Assembly (NCBI GenBank): GCA_950097015.1
Contig: CATNEN010000001.1
Span: forward strand, 22,621,501-22,685,500
Direction of reading: 5' to 3'
Length of the DNA: 64,000 nt
Source of the DNA: Macrostomum hystrix
Taxonomy: Eukaryota > Platyhelminthes > Macrostomidae
The notes beneath the pieces were generated by a model. It was not told the origin of the DNA. It ran no database searches and worked only from the letters and a program-made list of their open reading frames with translations. Below, in pieces: positions 1-10,617 of this stretch. Positions within the stretch are counted from its first letter, which is position 1. Every line of letters begins with the position of its first letter. A program made the translations under genes and the position numbers.

Positions 1-283
1 CCTTCGCATCTCCCAACGCATGTGCAGCCGCCGGCGCCAGGCGTCAGAAAAAAGAATAAGTAAGCAGCGATGCGGTTAGTGTTTTTGAGCTGCAGAAACT
101 TGGGATTTGGGAATCTTTAGTGTATTGGGGATTACGGGATATAAGTTAGCCCAGGTTCAGGGCGGTTTACAGATTTGTGGAAATGGCAAGTGATTCTGGG
201 GCTTGGGATTTAAAGTGTTAGCTATCTCATTAAACATTTTTGCATTGTTAAAACAATTGGCTATCAAAACTAAACATTGCCCA

Positions 284-613
284 ATGACAGACAAGAAGTT
301 GCTGCTGTGGGAGTTTATCTACCAGTTACTGGAAGCTCCGCCGTCTGACCTGTCGCTGCCCTGCTTGCGCTGGGAAAACAAGCAGGGGGGCACTTGGGAA
401 ATTCTAAATCCAACCGGACTAGCAGAGGCCTGGGCAACTTACAAGGGGCTGGACAAAATGACCTACACGATGCACCGAGCGCTGAGGTATTACTACAAGG
501 AAAAGCTAATTACCAAGATCCACCCAAGATCCAAGAACCACTTCTACAAATTTCACTATAACCACGAGAAGTTAAAATGTTACAATGTCTCACAAATCCC
601 AACAATACCCTAG
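284..613 (+). CDS. ETS-domain transcription factor, 3' exon
   Basis: This exon encodes a nearly complete ETS DNA-binding domain, a winged helix-turn-helix that reads GGAA/T core sites in promoters. The reading frame shows LLLWEFIYQLLE (helix 1), the RWENKQGGTWEI strand region, and the recognition-helix signature MHRALRYYYKEKLI followed by RSKNHFYKFHYN, all hallmarks of the family. The two arginines of the recognition helix core (R-ALRYYY) fit: one is kept in HRALRYYY, while the usual K/SR is HR. The frame is open upstream to 203, but the sequence before 284 is not ETS-like and an AG acceptor (..CCAATGACAG) ends at 289, so the exon probably begins near 284-290 and earlier exons lie outside the window. 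The stop at 611-613 follows shortly after the domain, so the domain is C-terminal. The sequence is divergent and I cannot assign an ETS subfamily. Confidence 0.85.
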   Translation: MTDKKLLLWEFIYQLLEAPPSDLSLPCLRWENKQGGTWEILNPTGLAEAWATYKGLDKMTYTMHRALRYYYKEKLITKIHPRSKNHFYKFHYNHEKLKCYNVSQIPTIP

Positions 614-3048
614 AAATCACATGATCCAGACAATGACTCTGAAATATTTTATTTTCGCCTCCGTTCTATTGATGTCTAGCTTAAAGAATGTTCTTGTTAT
701 CTTCAATTATTATCTCTTGCAGATAAGCCAGTCACTAGCGGTAGTTTCTAACTAAGAAATAAGGAGGCGTGGGAAATCGACTATCTTTTCCTGATATTGC
801 ACTCACTTTGATGTTATATTCTCAATCGAATTATATTTAGGTGGTCTTAAAGCAAACAAATCACAAAGATGAAAACTCACTATAAGTTACTTAAACTGTA
901 AAAGTCACTAAGTGTTCCCAAACTCAAATGTTTAATTAGTTACTCACGGATCCTTTGTCGGTAACCAAGGTAAAGAGAGAGGTATCAATCAAGATCTGGG
1001 AGGAGTTTTCTGGAATCACAATTCCAATTCCAATGATGTTCTTATTCTTTGTCTTAATGACTATCTGAGTTTTGTTAGAACCAGCCAGGGGCAGCAATGG
1101 CTAGCAACAAAGAGTTTATCGAACCTAGTTAAGAGAGTGAGTAGCAGTGCAAGAGAATAAGGAACGGGGCGGACGGGACACCCTCTCTCAGTGTAAGAGC
1201 TTTTATACTAGTCTGACTAATTAAGGCTGCCATACGACAGGAGTCTCTAGGCGAATCCTAGAGCTCCCACAAACGCATCCTCGCGCAGCAGGAAAAGCTA
1301 TATATTCTCTAGTCTTTGTACGCGCGCGCAGATGTAAAAATCGCCTAGACTAAATTGTAAAACTTCAACTCAGAATTACAGTACAATGACACATGAAACA
1401 TGACATGACATGACATGAAATGACATGAAACATGACACATGACTCAGTTGTCATGTCATAAATCGGATTGTCCGATTCTCAGTTGCGTTACGTCACTCAC
1501 GAAAAGTTGCGTAAACTATTTTTTCTTACGGATATGTTTTGTTCTGTTTCCTCGTGTTTTCTCATATTGCCCATGTATGACTTATCATCTGTAATTAAAC
1601 CTTGATTTTGAAGACATGTAATTAAGACAGACTGTTTCCTATGAAAGTATGAGATAACTACAAGTACTTATAAATGCTATATAAATGCTACTTATAAATA
1701 CTATAAATAAACTAATTGTTGCTGCACATTATTTCATAAACTAAAACAAACAAAACAAAAAGATTATTCAACCTTGTTGCGAGCGCAGTCGTGGAACTCC
1801 ATTGACATGACATGAGTCCGTGAAGGTCGCTGATCGTTATCTAACCTGCTAAACTCGTCCAGATACAGCTCGCCGGGATGCTGCGCCAACTGCTACTCGA
1901 CGCTGACTAGCTGATTGAATTAGAATAGACACTAATATCAATGTCATCCGCAGCTTCCGTTTCTTGACACGCCTGACCGTGTACCAGGCGTCAAGTGTTC
2001 ATGGAGAGCGTCTGGAAAAAATATGGAATGTTTCAGACCCAATTTACATATTTATCTTTGTCTATAACGATTGACTGTAATCAGATGGGAAGCATGCGAA
2101 TCTTTTAAGTGAGCTAGCTTAAGGGTCGGAGTGTTAATGTTAGTAGCAGCTTAGTATAAATGTTAGTAGAAATGAAAAAATGTACTTTTGCTACGAATTG
2201 TAGCAAAGCTGGCAAGCAAAGCAAGTGAGCAAGTGCAGGAACACGAAGCAAGGAGTGCTCGATAAATATGTTGGTTTTCATGCTAAGCTAAAGCTAAGAA
2301 GCTAAACATTTAGGCTGTGCATCAAGCTAATAAATAAATATGAGTGAAATAAAGGAAGACAACATGCAAAGATGTATTCCAAAATCTTCAAATTCAAATT
2401 CGGGATTCGCGAAGCAACAAAATCAAATGCGCGATCTGAAATGACGAAGTGGGAGATTTCGAGCTGTGTTAGCAGCTCGTTATTGGACAGCATGAAGGTG
2501 GAGTGAGGGTTTATCTTCGTACGCAGTTGCCGCAGCAGCAAGCATATAGCCTATGCTCTTGAGAACATTTCGGAATTATGAAGTGGTGTTGATTACCCGA
2601 GACTAGTTTTTTATAATTTCCTTTGCTTATTATGGCCAAGTGATATCACTTGTTTATTTAATTATGCTTGCTGCTGAAGAACCAAGTCGAAGCCACTATC
2701 GCATGTAAAATATTGGTTTAAAAAGAATGTCGAAAAGAACAGTGCAGGTACTTGCTACGGTGCTAGGTGCTAGGTGTGCGGGCATGTGGAAAGTAATTTA
2801 TTGTTTTTTCTGTCTATTTTTCAGATGTAATGATGCGGGAGTTTATCATAACACAATTGTATGAACAGGATAAATTGTATGTCTCATATATACAGCTTAG
2901 CCAAGACAAACGATTTGTAATTTTTTTGTGCTTTTTGTACAATTTGAAGACGCGATGATGCCAAAAGAAATGGAGTATACATACACCCAATTCTGTGAAC
3001 GGGATAATTTTTTACAAACGGGATATGTCTGTAACAAATAGCAAAGAT
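614..3048. other. Noncoding region downstream of the ETS exon
   Basis: No convincing gene is seen. An irregular ATGACATG/ATGAAAC microrepeat occupies about 1384-1450, with a further short ATGACATG at 1803-1813. The rest is AT-rich with scattered short open frames. A 40-codon open stretch on the minus strand near 1795-1910 looks mildly coding-like in composition but matches no family I know. Confidence 0.6.
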
Positions 3049-3119
3049 CCTGACTAGCTGAGTTGGCAAATAACAGTTACAGGCCATGTAACTGTTATTT
3101 GCCAACTCAGCTAGTCAGG
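3049..3119. repeat. Perfect 33-bp inverted repeat (hairpin)
   Basis: Positions 3049-3081 and 3087-3119 are exact reverse complements with a 5-nt loop (GGCCA). The arms begin CCTGACTAGCTGAGTTGG. There are no mismatches, so the hairpin is either recent or maintained. It lies in noncoding DNA about 440 bp from the end of the decayed transposase. Confidence 0.9.
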
Positions 3120-3560
3120 GGACACTTGTCTTATCTGCTTCGAATTTCCATAGAATAGTGTTTTAGGGTTTTAAGTTGCTACCTTGCCCCACCCCAGAGG
3201 CTAGTCAAGTCAAAGTTAAGGGTAAACAAAGTAACCTATTTCTTATTGCACGCCAGACCAAACGCCCTTCAGCTTATCTCCGTCTGTTGTGGTCCCTGGT
3301 CCGCTCGTCTGAGTTGCAAGCGAATTTGGGAAGCAAAAAATCGGCGGCCGTTTTGTCAACATAGGTGGGTGGATTCAGCCTAGGGCTCAAGTTCCCACAC
3401 TATTTGCTCCTTATCTCTCCTCACGTAGATAAGGGCGCAAACCTGTCCTGAACTATTTGCAAAGTTTCCTGTTTGCTAAACCCAAATCCAAGTATAGAGT
3501 TGTGTAGAGTAGATAAAAAATTTATGAACATGTTGCACTCGTAGAAGGGGATAAACAAGG

Positions 3561-5523
3561 CTAACTTTCCTGTCCCGTTAGCGGAATGACGTAAAAAAAG
3601 TCGTCATTTTGGGCCGGTCTATTAAGAGCTTTCGGAAGCAGCCAACATTTTTGCCCTGGGCGGCCAGTTGCGATTTCGGATGTTAGGCGGTAAACTCCAA
3701 TCCCAAGTGCCAGGGAGTCGAAAGGATAGTTGTAGACATTGTCGAATTCCTGGAGCACTCTGCCACTTATGCCGTCCGGTTTAACTTCATCAATATGAAT
3801 GCATGTCGTCCCAACGAAGCAGCAATTGTCACCCTTCTTCGTGCTGAATTCTATAGTTGTTTCTGCTGGCTGGCTGAGGTACATATTTCGTACTTTTAGT
3901 ACTTGACAAACTGAATGAGCGGCGACATGCCTGGTCACTTTGACCCTTCTCTTGATTGCTCCCAGATAGCTTTCGAATGGAAATGTACTAAAATTTTTTA
4001 AGTTACCTAGCCTTCTAACAAACTGGTCGAGGTGAAGAAGTGCATGAATATTGTAGCTAATTGATTTTTGGCTAAATAACTTTGACATCTGTTCGACAAA
4101 TACCTCGATGCAGCTTTTCGCTGAATCCCATAGATTAGCATACCTTTCCGTGGAATAGCAGTATACGGCGAAGTGCAGTAGAAGAAAATTTTTGTAAAAC
4201 TGTTCCTTAACATATCCCTTAAAAATTATTGGTCCCAGGTAAAGAATAATTTGTTTGAACTCTGTCGCCTTAAAATGGTTAAGACACTTATCTATGCGGC
4301 GAGGTCTTCTCTGGAAATTAGACGGAGTCCAGCTGGCAATACCGGCAATGATGTCCGACAAGGACTTCACATTCCTGCGACTAAAGCGGCAGCCTCCTCC
4401 AAAATAAAAGTGCATTAACTTCCTCACTGCTCCCAGACAAACGGCATGTTAAAAATCCAGAGGAAAACAGTTGACGAAGTCAATGTTGGGCAGGTCCAAC
4501 AGTGGTGACTTGATGACCGCTCCTGTGGCGTCTTTTTTCTGGTTGTTCTCTACTAGGGATCGGTACGCTTCCCCACATCTATTCTGGCCAGCAGTTACGG
4601 AAAATGACACTGCCTTCAGCACGCAAGCCCACATCTCGACAGTAACTGCATCCTAAGTAGCTTGTGTGACCCAGAGTGCACATTAAAAAACTGCGGGCAG
4701 GGGTGTCGAAGACAAAATAAATAGTGGAGAACATGATTCTGATTTTCTCACTGATTTTGACTGGACCAGACAGAAAGTTTTTTGCCTCTTGGCAAAACTG
4801 TTGCAGGTACTCCTGTACTGGTGGCTTTCCAGTGCCGGCCCAAACAGCCACTGGAAAAGGCTTAGCGAATGCGGATTTAATTTTCATTAGGATTGGCCAT
4901 AGACTAATCGTACTGGATCGATAGAGAGGAAGTCCGTCACTGTTTAGAATTGCGTCGAATTTGTAACACTTTGTTTGACTTTCATGCAGCAAATTTTCTG
5001 GTCTCAGTGTCAACAAATTCGCGGAAAGTAGTTTCTGCAGATTCTCCAGAATAGAAATATAACGAAAGTGCCCGTCTCCCATGGCCACCAAGTCACCAGT
5101 AGGACAGTCTTCTCTGACGAGGCGTTCAAACGTTTTGTACGATTTTGTGACAGGCAAACCAATATCGCGTAAACCCGATAATAGGAAAGCCATGGCGTCA
5201 CGGGAAATGTTATATGTTGAAAAGAACAAAACAAGGAGTGCCTGTAGCTCTACCTCCAATGGCCGATTGTCTTCATCATTTTCGCTGTCCGTGTCGTCAT
5301 CGCTTCGACTTTCCTGCTCAAATTCATCGAATTCTACCCTACTAAAATCTACTTCTGTCTCCATTTCCACATCGCCTTGACTTGCCGACTGCCTTCCACT
5401 GCCCTCCACTGCCGACTGCCCTCCCTGCCCTCCACTGCCGACTGCCCTCCACTGCCGGCTGCCCTCCACTGCCCTCCACTGCCGACTGCCCACTGGCTGA
5501 GGGGACACTGCTGGGCCTCTCAC
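3561..5523 (-). pseudogene. tnp2 / CACTA (En/Spm)-like transposase, decayed
   Basis: Read on the minus strand, the region encodes a transposase of the tnp2 type. The N-terminal block (5523 to about 4615) has an acidic stretch, then SDGLPLYRSSTISLWPIL and a DTPARSFLMCTLGHTSYLGC motif with the C-x2-C pair (SYCRD). The C-terminal block (about 4634 to 3561) has SPLLDLPNIDFVNCFPLDF, CLGAVRKLM, KATEFKQIILYLGP, YNIHALLHLDQFVR and FPFESYLGAIKRRVK, which follow the usual order of the family's second half. Two lesions separate the pieces: a frame change between about 4634 and 4579, and an in-frame TAA at 4449-4451 inside the PLDF-HAV motif. Otherwise the frame is open, so decay is recent. I did not find CACTA terminal repeats. 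The first codons lie in a GC-rich microrepeat, so the true start is unclear. CACTA assignment rests on motif resemblance. Confidence 0.75.
5385..5497. repeat. GC-rich tandem repeat (CCCTCCACTGCCGACTG-like)
   Basis: About 17-bp units of the form CCCTCCACTGCCGACTG repeat six or so times with small indels. On the minus strand they encode the Gly/Trp/Arg-rich start of the transposase frame. They probably do not encode genuine protein and may mark where the original 5' end of the transposase was altered. Confidence 0.8.
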
Positions 5524-5569
5524 TCAGCTTCTTCTCTAAACATGGCCAACAAGCTCTTGTTTGTCTCTC

Positions 5570-6165
5570 CTAGACTGGACGGAGACTGGAGTCTCCACCA
5601 GGTCTGGTGATGGTTTCATGAACCACGACACCGTTTGCTGGCAGATCCGGGTGGATTGCCAACAGCAGGCGGCGCAGTTCTCCGGCGTTGGTGATAGCAC
5701 TGCGAGCTCGGATCCAAACACAATGACGGTGTGTCTGGGGGCGCTCGTCCTCCCTGTAGATAAACAGGTTGCCCATTTCCGTGCCCCAGTCGAAGGATTT
5801 CAGCATCTCGAGGAGTTGCTGTCCGGACTAGTTGTTGGCAGGCTGGACAATGAGGGCTTGGTCCTGGATGTCGGTCTTCAGGACGTGCAGCACAGTGCCG
5901 CTCAGTGCCAGTTTGACCAGATGGGAGTCCAATCTGCGTCAGATCTGGTCGAGTTGCGCTGTTGAGAGGGGCGTCTCCTAGCCTCGGATAACCAAGGCCG
6001 GCTGGCTCTTTGCCATAGCAGCGTAAGTGCGCTTTGGCTTTGTGGTTTGGCTGGCGCCTCCCGCAACGGGCCCCCCAGCAGTCGTCGGAGTTTCCGGATG
6101 ACTGTGAGAGGTTCAGCTTCCGGGTTTATCGGACGGCGCGAGGAGTCCGCCTCCTTGTTGGGTGC
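5570..6165 (-). pseudogene. Degenerate coding sequence of unknown family
   Basis: One minus-strand frame reads as plausible protein over about 180 codons but carries three in-frame stops (TAG, TGA, TAG) between about 5975 and 5830. The best preserved part, 5570-5806, contains MLKSFDWGTEMGNLFIYRED and RSAITNAGELRRLLLAIHPD. Base composition is GC-rich like the coding exons and unlike the AT-rich DNA beyond 6200. I do not recognise the family. It ends next to the transposase frame, so it may be part of the same mobile element or a gene it inserted into. It could also be chance. Confidence 0.35.
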
Positions 6166-6199
6166 CGGTTCCTTCGCGATGTTCGCAGAGATTTGAATG

Positions 6200-7984
6200 A
6201 GTAATCCACCAAGCTAGTTATAGTACTAACCACTAAGTCTAGGCCTAGTCTAGGTCAATATTACTTACTCTAATAAAGCAAAGACAAGCCTTAGGCCATC
6301 AGGGGCCAACCTAATTCTGCTTCAGACCCACAAAATAAACTGTCTAACTCATGGTTTCACACTCATAATAGAATTAAAAAAGAGAAATAAATGTAGACCT
6401 ACTTGATATTTCTGTTGTGTGCTGCTGAACCACAAATTGGCCATGCATATACAACTCCCTGAGCAGGAATTCAAAAGATCCACACGGAAGTCGAAATCGG
6501 TTGCGAAACTCATCTACACTAAAAATTGGAACCACATCAGTAAAAAAATTGGCACCATTGTTCTTCAGTTATTAATAATATATCCCTAGTACAAGTACAA
6601 CTTTGGAGGCACCAGTGGGATTCTAATCAGCATTTAATTACACCTGTAACAGTATTAAATTGTAACCAATATTTCATAGAACTAATTTAGAGTTTGTATT
6701 TCACTACTTAGCAATAAATTTAAAACATTAGCTTTAATAGCCCCTAGAATCCTAGATGTCCTTATAACTTTCCATCAATAGAGAATATTTTCGCCATATA
6801 AACTTTTGATAGATTAGACAATGTTATTTTTTGTTATTGTTATAAGTTATAACATCAAAGTGTAATAAGTATAACATTAGATGCTGCAAAAGTATTGAAC
6901 ACTTTGTCAAAACAAATAGTACATTCATTTTTTGTTTTTATTAATTCATCAAGGTCTACAGATGCCAACTTTTGCACTATCTAATGTAGCTGTTACTATT
7001 TTAGTGCCGGATTTGGGCATAGTGACACACTAGTGCCTAAACTATAGTTTCCATTTTGGTACAACTGTGAAGAAAAAATTGGCCACATGGTAGGGGGGCC
7101 TACTCCCATCGGAGCCCGAAGCACCGATGGGGGCTAAAAGTGTTGTGTAAAGCAGCACTCAAACAATATACTTACCAAAACAGTTCCACAAAAGGGATAA
7201 TATAAATGAGGTTTTACAAACCAGATTACCTTGATAATTCGTTGTAGCGGCTCTAGCGGCTCTAGAACGAATGACACGGAACGAATAAATCGTTTAATAG
7301 AAGGTCGAGCAAAAAATGTTCGATCGATATTTAGCTATCGTAGCAATGACGATTTCTATTGGTGGAGAAAAAATATTTGTTTCATCCTACTTCCTCGACG
7401 TTCATACGTTTATGTTTACTTAAAGTAGAAATAAATGTGTTTTATACTGCGAATTTTTTACTACAAAAATTTTATGGTTTTGAAGGATAGAAATTAATTA
7501 TATCCGGTTTACGATAAAAAAACAATGGACTACGAATTCATTCTAAATATATTTCATATTTTTTATATTATTGAAAATATCGAGTTTAAAGTATCAGTTA
7601 CAATCAGTAAGTAAAAAGCAACTCTGCCAACACTTTTTATTGTATGGGATTATTTAGTCAATTATTCACTTTATTATTCATTTATTTATTTATATAGCCT
7701 TTTGGTAGAACCTCACCCAGACACGAGCGGTTTCCTCTCTAAGTTTCTCTGATCTTTCACCAGATCTTTCACTCTGCAAGTAACCGACATTCTCAGTTCT
7801 TTGCGCTTGTGCATCGAAAGAAAGGGGCGAAGGCCGAAAATTGTCTATGGCAATCATCAACCAATGAAAAGGCACGGGGGGGAACCGGATGCAAAAGAGT
7901 CAAAAACGAAAATAGCCAGAGCCAGAATAGCAATCCATTCTATTCATTCATCCATGTTTGCCCCACACCCCACCGTCTGCAGCG
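6200..7984. other. AT-rich noncoding region
   Basis: No gene is recognised. The stretch is AT-rich with homopolymer runs. A small inverted repeat (CCCATCGG/CCGATGGG) lies at 7105-7131. Short open frames at 7231 and 7801 do not resemble any family. Confidence 0.6.
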
Positions 7985-8474
7985 ACTGGTTTCCCTCTCC
8001 TGTCTTTCAGCTGGACGTCGGCACCGGCCTCAAGCAGGATGCAAGCCCGACGGCGCTGCCGACTCGATGAACCTCACCCGCGCCTTTATAGTCGCTAATT
8101 GTGACATCGATTTCTAGTTTGAGCAGCCGACGCAACAGCTCAGGTGGTCAAAATAGGCCTTTTGCATTGCGCGTTTGGATCGCGATTGTGATGTTTGTTG
8201 GCGAGTTCCTCTACATTTTATGGCATTCTTGGCGTGCTTCTCACCTGTTCTGCAAGCTGACCAGCTCGTGGCGTTTCGTCACTTGATCCTCGATGAGGTC
8301 AGCCAGGTGACGCATATCGCCCGATACAGCTAGTCGCACGGCAGTGGAATAGTACTGGTAGAGCTGCATCACGCCGCGACGGAGCTCGTCGCTTTTGGAC
8401 GCCGCCAGGGCTGTCACCTTCTGGATATTCCTGGCGTGAATGTCGCAGGGCTCGCAGCCCCACTGGATTAGTAG
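7985..8474 (-). pseudogene. Ankyrin-repeat exons, frame broken
   Basis: The minus strand from 8474 to 8245 forms an exon-like block bounded by a good acceptor (CATCCTTAG) and donor (AACAG|GTGAG), encoding LLIQWGCEPCDIHARN and LYQYYSTAVRLAVSGDMRHL, an alpha-helical repeat-like sequence. About 100 bases on, 8140-7985 encodes two ankyrin-like stretches: LLRRLLKLEIDVTISDYKGA, then CILLEAGADVQLKDRRGKP, which matches the ankyrin LLEAGADVN-x-D core. These two are out of frame with each other by one base, and the phase of the upstream donor does not suit the next block. A decayed gene is therefore more likely than a live one, although a very small exon could be missed. It lies downstream, in transcription order, of the kinase-like fragment at 8957-9239. 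Confidence 0.45.
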
Positions 8475-8956
8475 CTAAGGATGAGAGAGACATGGGAATA
8501 CAAAAGTCCAGTAAAATATTTTCTGAGCTTCTGCACCGTCTGAAAGTGGTTCAAATGAGACAGGGGAGAGATGAGAAAGTGAATGATAACTGATGAATAT
8601 AAAGCAAATAGTTTGTCTTCTTCAACACAAATAATGAACAGATTTGCAAAAACTAGTAAAACGGCTCTTTTAGTACTACAACAGAATAGTTAAAACTTAT
8701 CATAACACAAGCTTTTAACTAATTAACAGTTAACAAAAACAATTTTAGTTTATGTGAACAAGGAACTCTGAAGATAGTTAGGAAGCAAAATATTCCTTCT
8801 CTTCTGTTGTTTTTTTTACTGTTTAATACACCGATACTCACCGATAGTCGGCCAAGTCACCGTAGTCAAAATGTAAGAGTCTAGTATTTTTAACGCAAGA
8901 ATTTTATTTTATTAGTTGATCAATTTATTTGTTATATCGATATCGATAGCATCCAA

Positions 8957-9239
8957 TCACGCCAGGCAGTTTGACATGTCATCCAGTCGAAGGTTTATTT
9001 CCCAATAACAGCGGGACATTGTGCCCTGTTTGATCCCTCCTAATACAGCTGCCAGCGCCCAGATATCAGTGACCTGAGAACAATTGTACAACGTCGGCTT
9101 CAGACTCTAGCTCCAGTTTGTAGTCCTCTTGAAATCCGTCTCGGTTAAACTCAGCAAAGCGACAATCGATCCTGGCTAGGATTTGAGGTATCTTGCAATA
9201 ATAATTGCCGGAGTGCTGCAGGTCACGGCAAATCAGTTG
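8957..9239 (-). pseudogene. Protein-kinase-like fragment, frameshifted
   Basis: On the minus strand, 9239 down to about 9080 reads QLICRDLQHSGNYYCKI... and ends in a stop. One base out of phase, from 9075 down to 8957, it continues VTDIWALAAVLGGIKQGT. The first part resembles a kinase catalytic loop (HRDLKPxN replaced by CRDLQHSGN) and the second the kinase DIWSLG-type helix F motif. The catalytic Asp of the loop is present, but the usual Lys and DFG are not visible. A single-base frameshift near 9075 and a SINE at 9256 and beyond break the frame. With the ankyrin-like exons that follow, it could be the remains of a kinase-ankyrin gene. The assignment is tentative. Confidence 0.35.
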
Positions 9240-9255
9240 GTGACACTAGACCAGG

Positions 9256-9420
9256 AGACTAGGAGCCGATTCTGCCCATTCCGCTGACTCCTGAGCACAC
9301 GCTCTCACAGTTGTGTGCATATTTCCTGACTTTCTCATCATCAGGTACAGTACAGTACACCTTTGCATTGGAAATTCGCCCTCAAGGGCGTAAACTGCCT
9401 CCCTTCATTTCGTGAGTTTC
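9256..9420 (-). mobile_element. SINE-A copy 1 (partial, 3' part)
   Basis: The segment shares a collinear core with 43640-43850 and 62262-62530: GCTGACTCCTGAGCACAC, then a TTGTGTGCAT block, CTGACTTTCTCATCATCAGG, and a conserved GGGCGTAAACTGCCTCCC. The tRNA-like head seen in the other copies is not preserved here. The orientation is taken from the 62-kb copy, whose tRNA-like head is on the minus strand. Confidence 0.65.
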
Positions 9421-10249
9421 GTACAAGACTTGCAATATTGTCTTATCAGTAGACGTGCTTCTCTAGATATGCGCTTCGATTAAATCCTATAATAAATAAG
9501 TTTTTTAGGAATTTTTTTGTCGCCTTATGTATCTAGGGCCGTTTTAACTCATGTTGGAATTTTGTGAATTTAAAATTGTTAATTGGCGATTGTTAAAATG
9601 TTTGATTGGCTACTTTAAGCAGACGTTAAAGTACGAAACCATCTCAATTTGCGCAATGCGACCGGAAGCTCTGCGTTAAAAAATACATTGTTATCGTTTA
9701 GCATTTTTGCGCGAGCTAATTGTAATTGTAAGGCCAGGCATAAATTATGCCGGGTGAAAATTAAGCTTCTGTTTGTGCGCCCACCCCCAGCCCACTCCTT
9801 ATGTGCCTTCCGCCGCTCCACTCCTTACTTAGCGTAGTTGTTGTTAAAACGAATTCCCCAAAGGACTGGGGCGCGGATCAGTTTCGAAAAACTCTACCGC
9901 TGAATTTTAAGATATATTTAACCGAATTTATTAAAAATTTACAGCGATTCGATTTAGATTATTTTATACGGATATCAAACATAAAAATTAGTAAATTATT
10001 AGTAAATAAGTAAATAAATGGATAATAAATATTTTAATAAAAAAATTAAATAATATAAAAGCTTGCAGTTTGTGAGCAAAGAGCAAAAGTGACAATACAG
10101 CCATTAGTACTCATAGGCAATAAAATATATTAAGTCAGTAGGAAAAAAGCGTAAAAAATGGAGTATTTGAGCAGCTGAGCACTGCTCACCAGCCCTCTTA
10201 AGCTCAGGCAGCTATATTTGAGTTTCATTTTGGTTTTCTTTCAGGGCCA
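9421..10249. other. AT-rich intergenic stretch
   Basis: I see no gene. The part from 9940 to 10080 is very AT-rich with TAAATAAG-type runs. Open frames at 9615-10013 look random. Confidence 0.6.
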
Positions 10250-10254
10250 TAGGT

Positions 10255-10617
10255 GTCAGAGACTGCTCAACCCTGGATTTGGAGTCGGTTCTGCCTGTTG
10301 ATTTGTCCCCGCCTCAGGGTAGCCCACAGGACATTGAGGATGGGGACACGGCCCGGAGCGCGAGGCAGCTCCGGCTCGATGTGGAAGCCGTGCAGCCGAG
10401 CTGCTCTCATCTTGAGCAGCCAGGCCACACCGAGCTGTTTGACTCTGGCCGAGAGCATTGGCATGCCGGCCAGTTTGTGAAGGTACTCGGTGCTCAGGTA
10501 GGAAGGCACACCGTAGCAGATTCGCAGAGCAAGGTTCTGGATCTTTTGTAGCTTGATCTGATTGGTGACGCAGATCAGAGTCAAGATTGGGGCGCCGTAG
10601 GTGAGAGCGCTCTCACC
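10255..10617 (-). mobile_element. Non-LTR retrotransposon (LINE) reverse-transcriptase C-terminal fragment
   Basis: The minus strand encodes LTYGAPILTLICVTNQIKLQ, then KIQNLALRICYGVP and TEYLHKLAGMPMLSARVKQL. This is the region after the reverse-transcriptase palm and thumb in Jockey/CR1-like LINEs, where a 'LQ..QN.ALR...G.P..T....L....G.P.L..R' pattern is typical. No catalytic YADD box lies upstream, so only the tail is present. The open frame runs about 105 codons and ends near 10267. It is a truncated, presumably dead copy. Confidence 0.75.

Noticed and set aside
1797..1860. Hammerhead-ribozyme-like ATGAGTCCGTGAAGG
   Set aside because: The CUGANGA core is not present (ACATGAG) and the GAAA box is GAAG, so the catalytic core is not satisfied.
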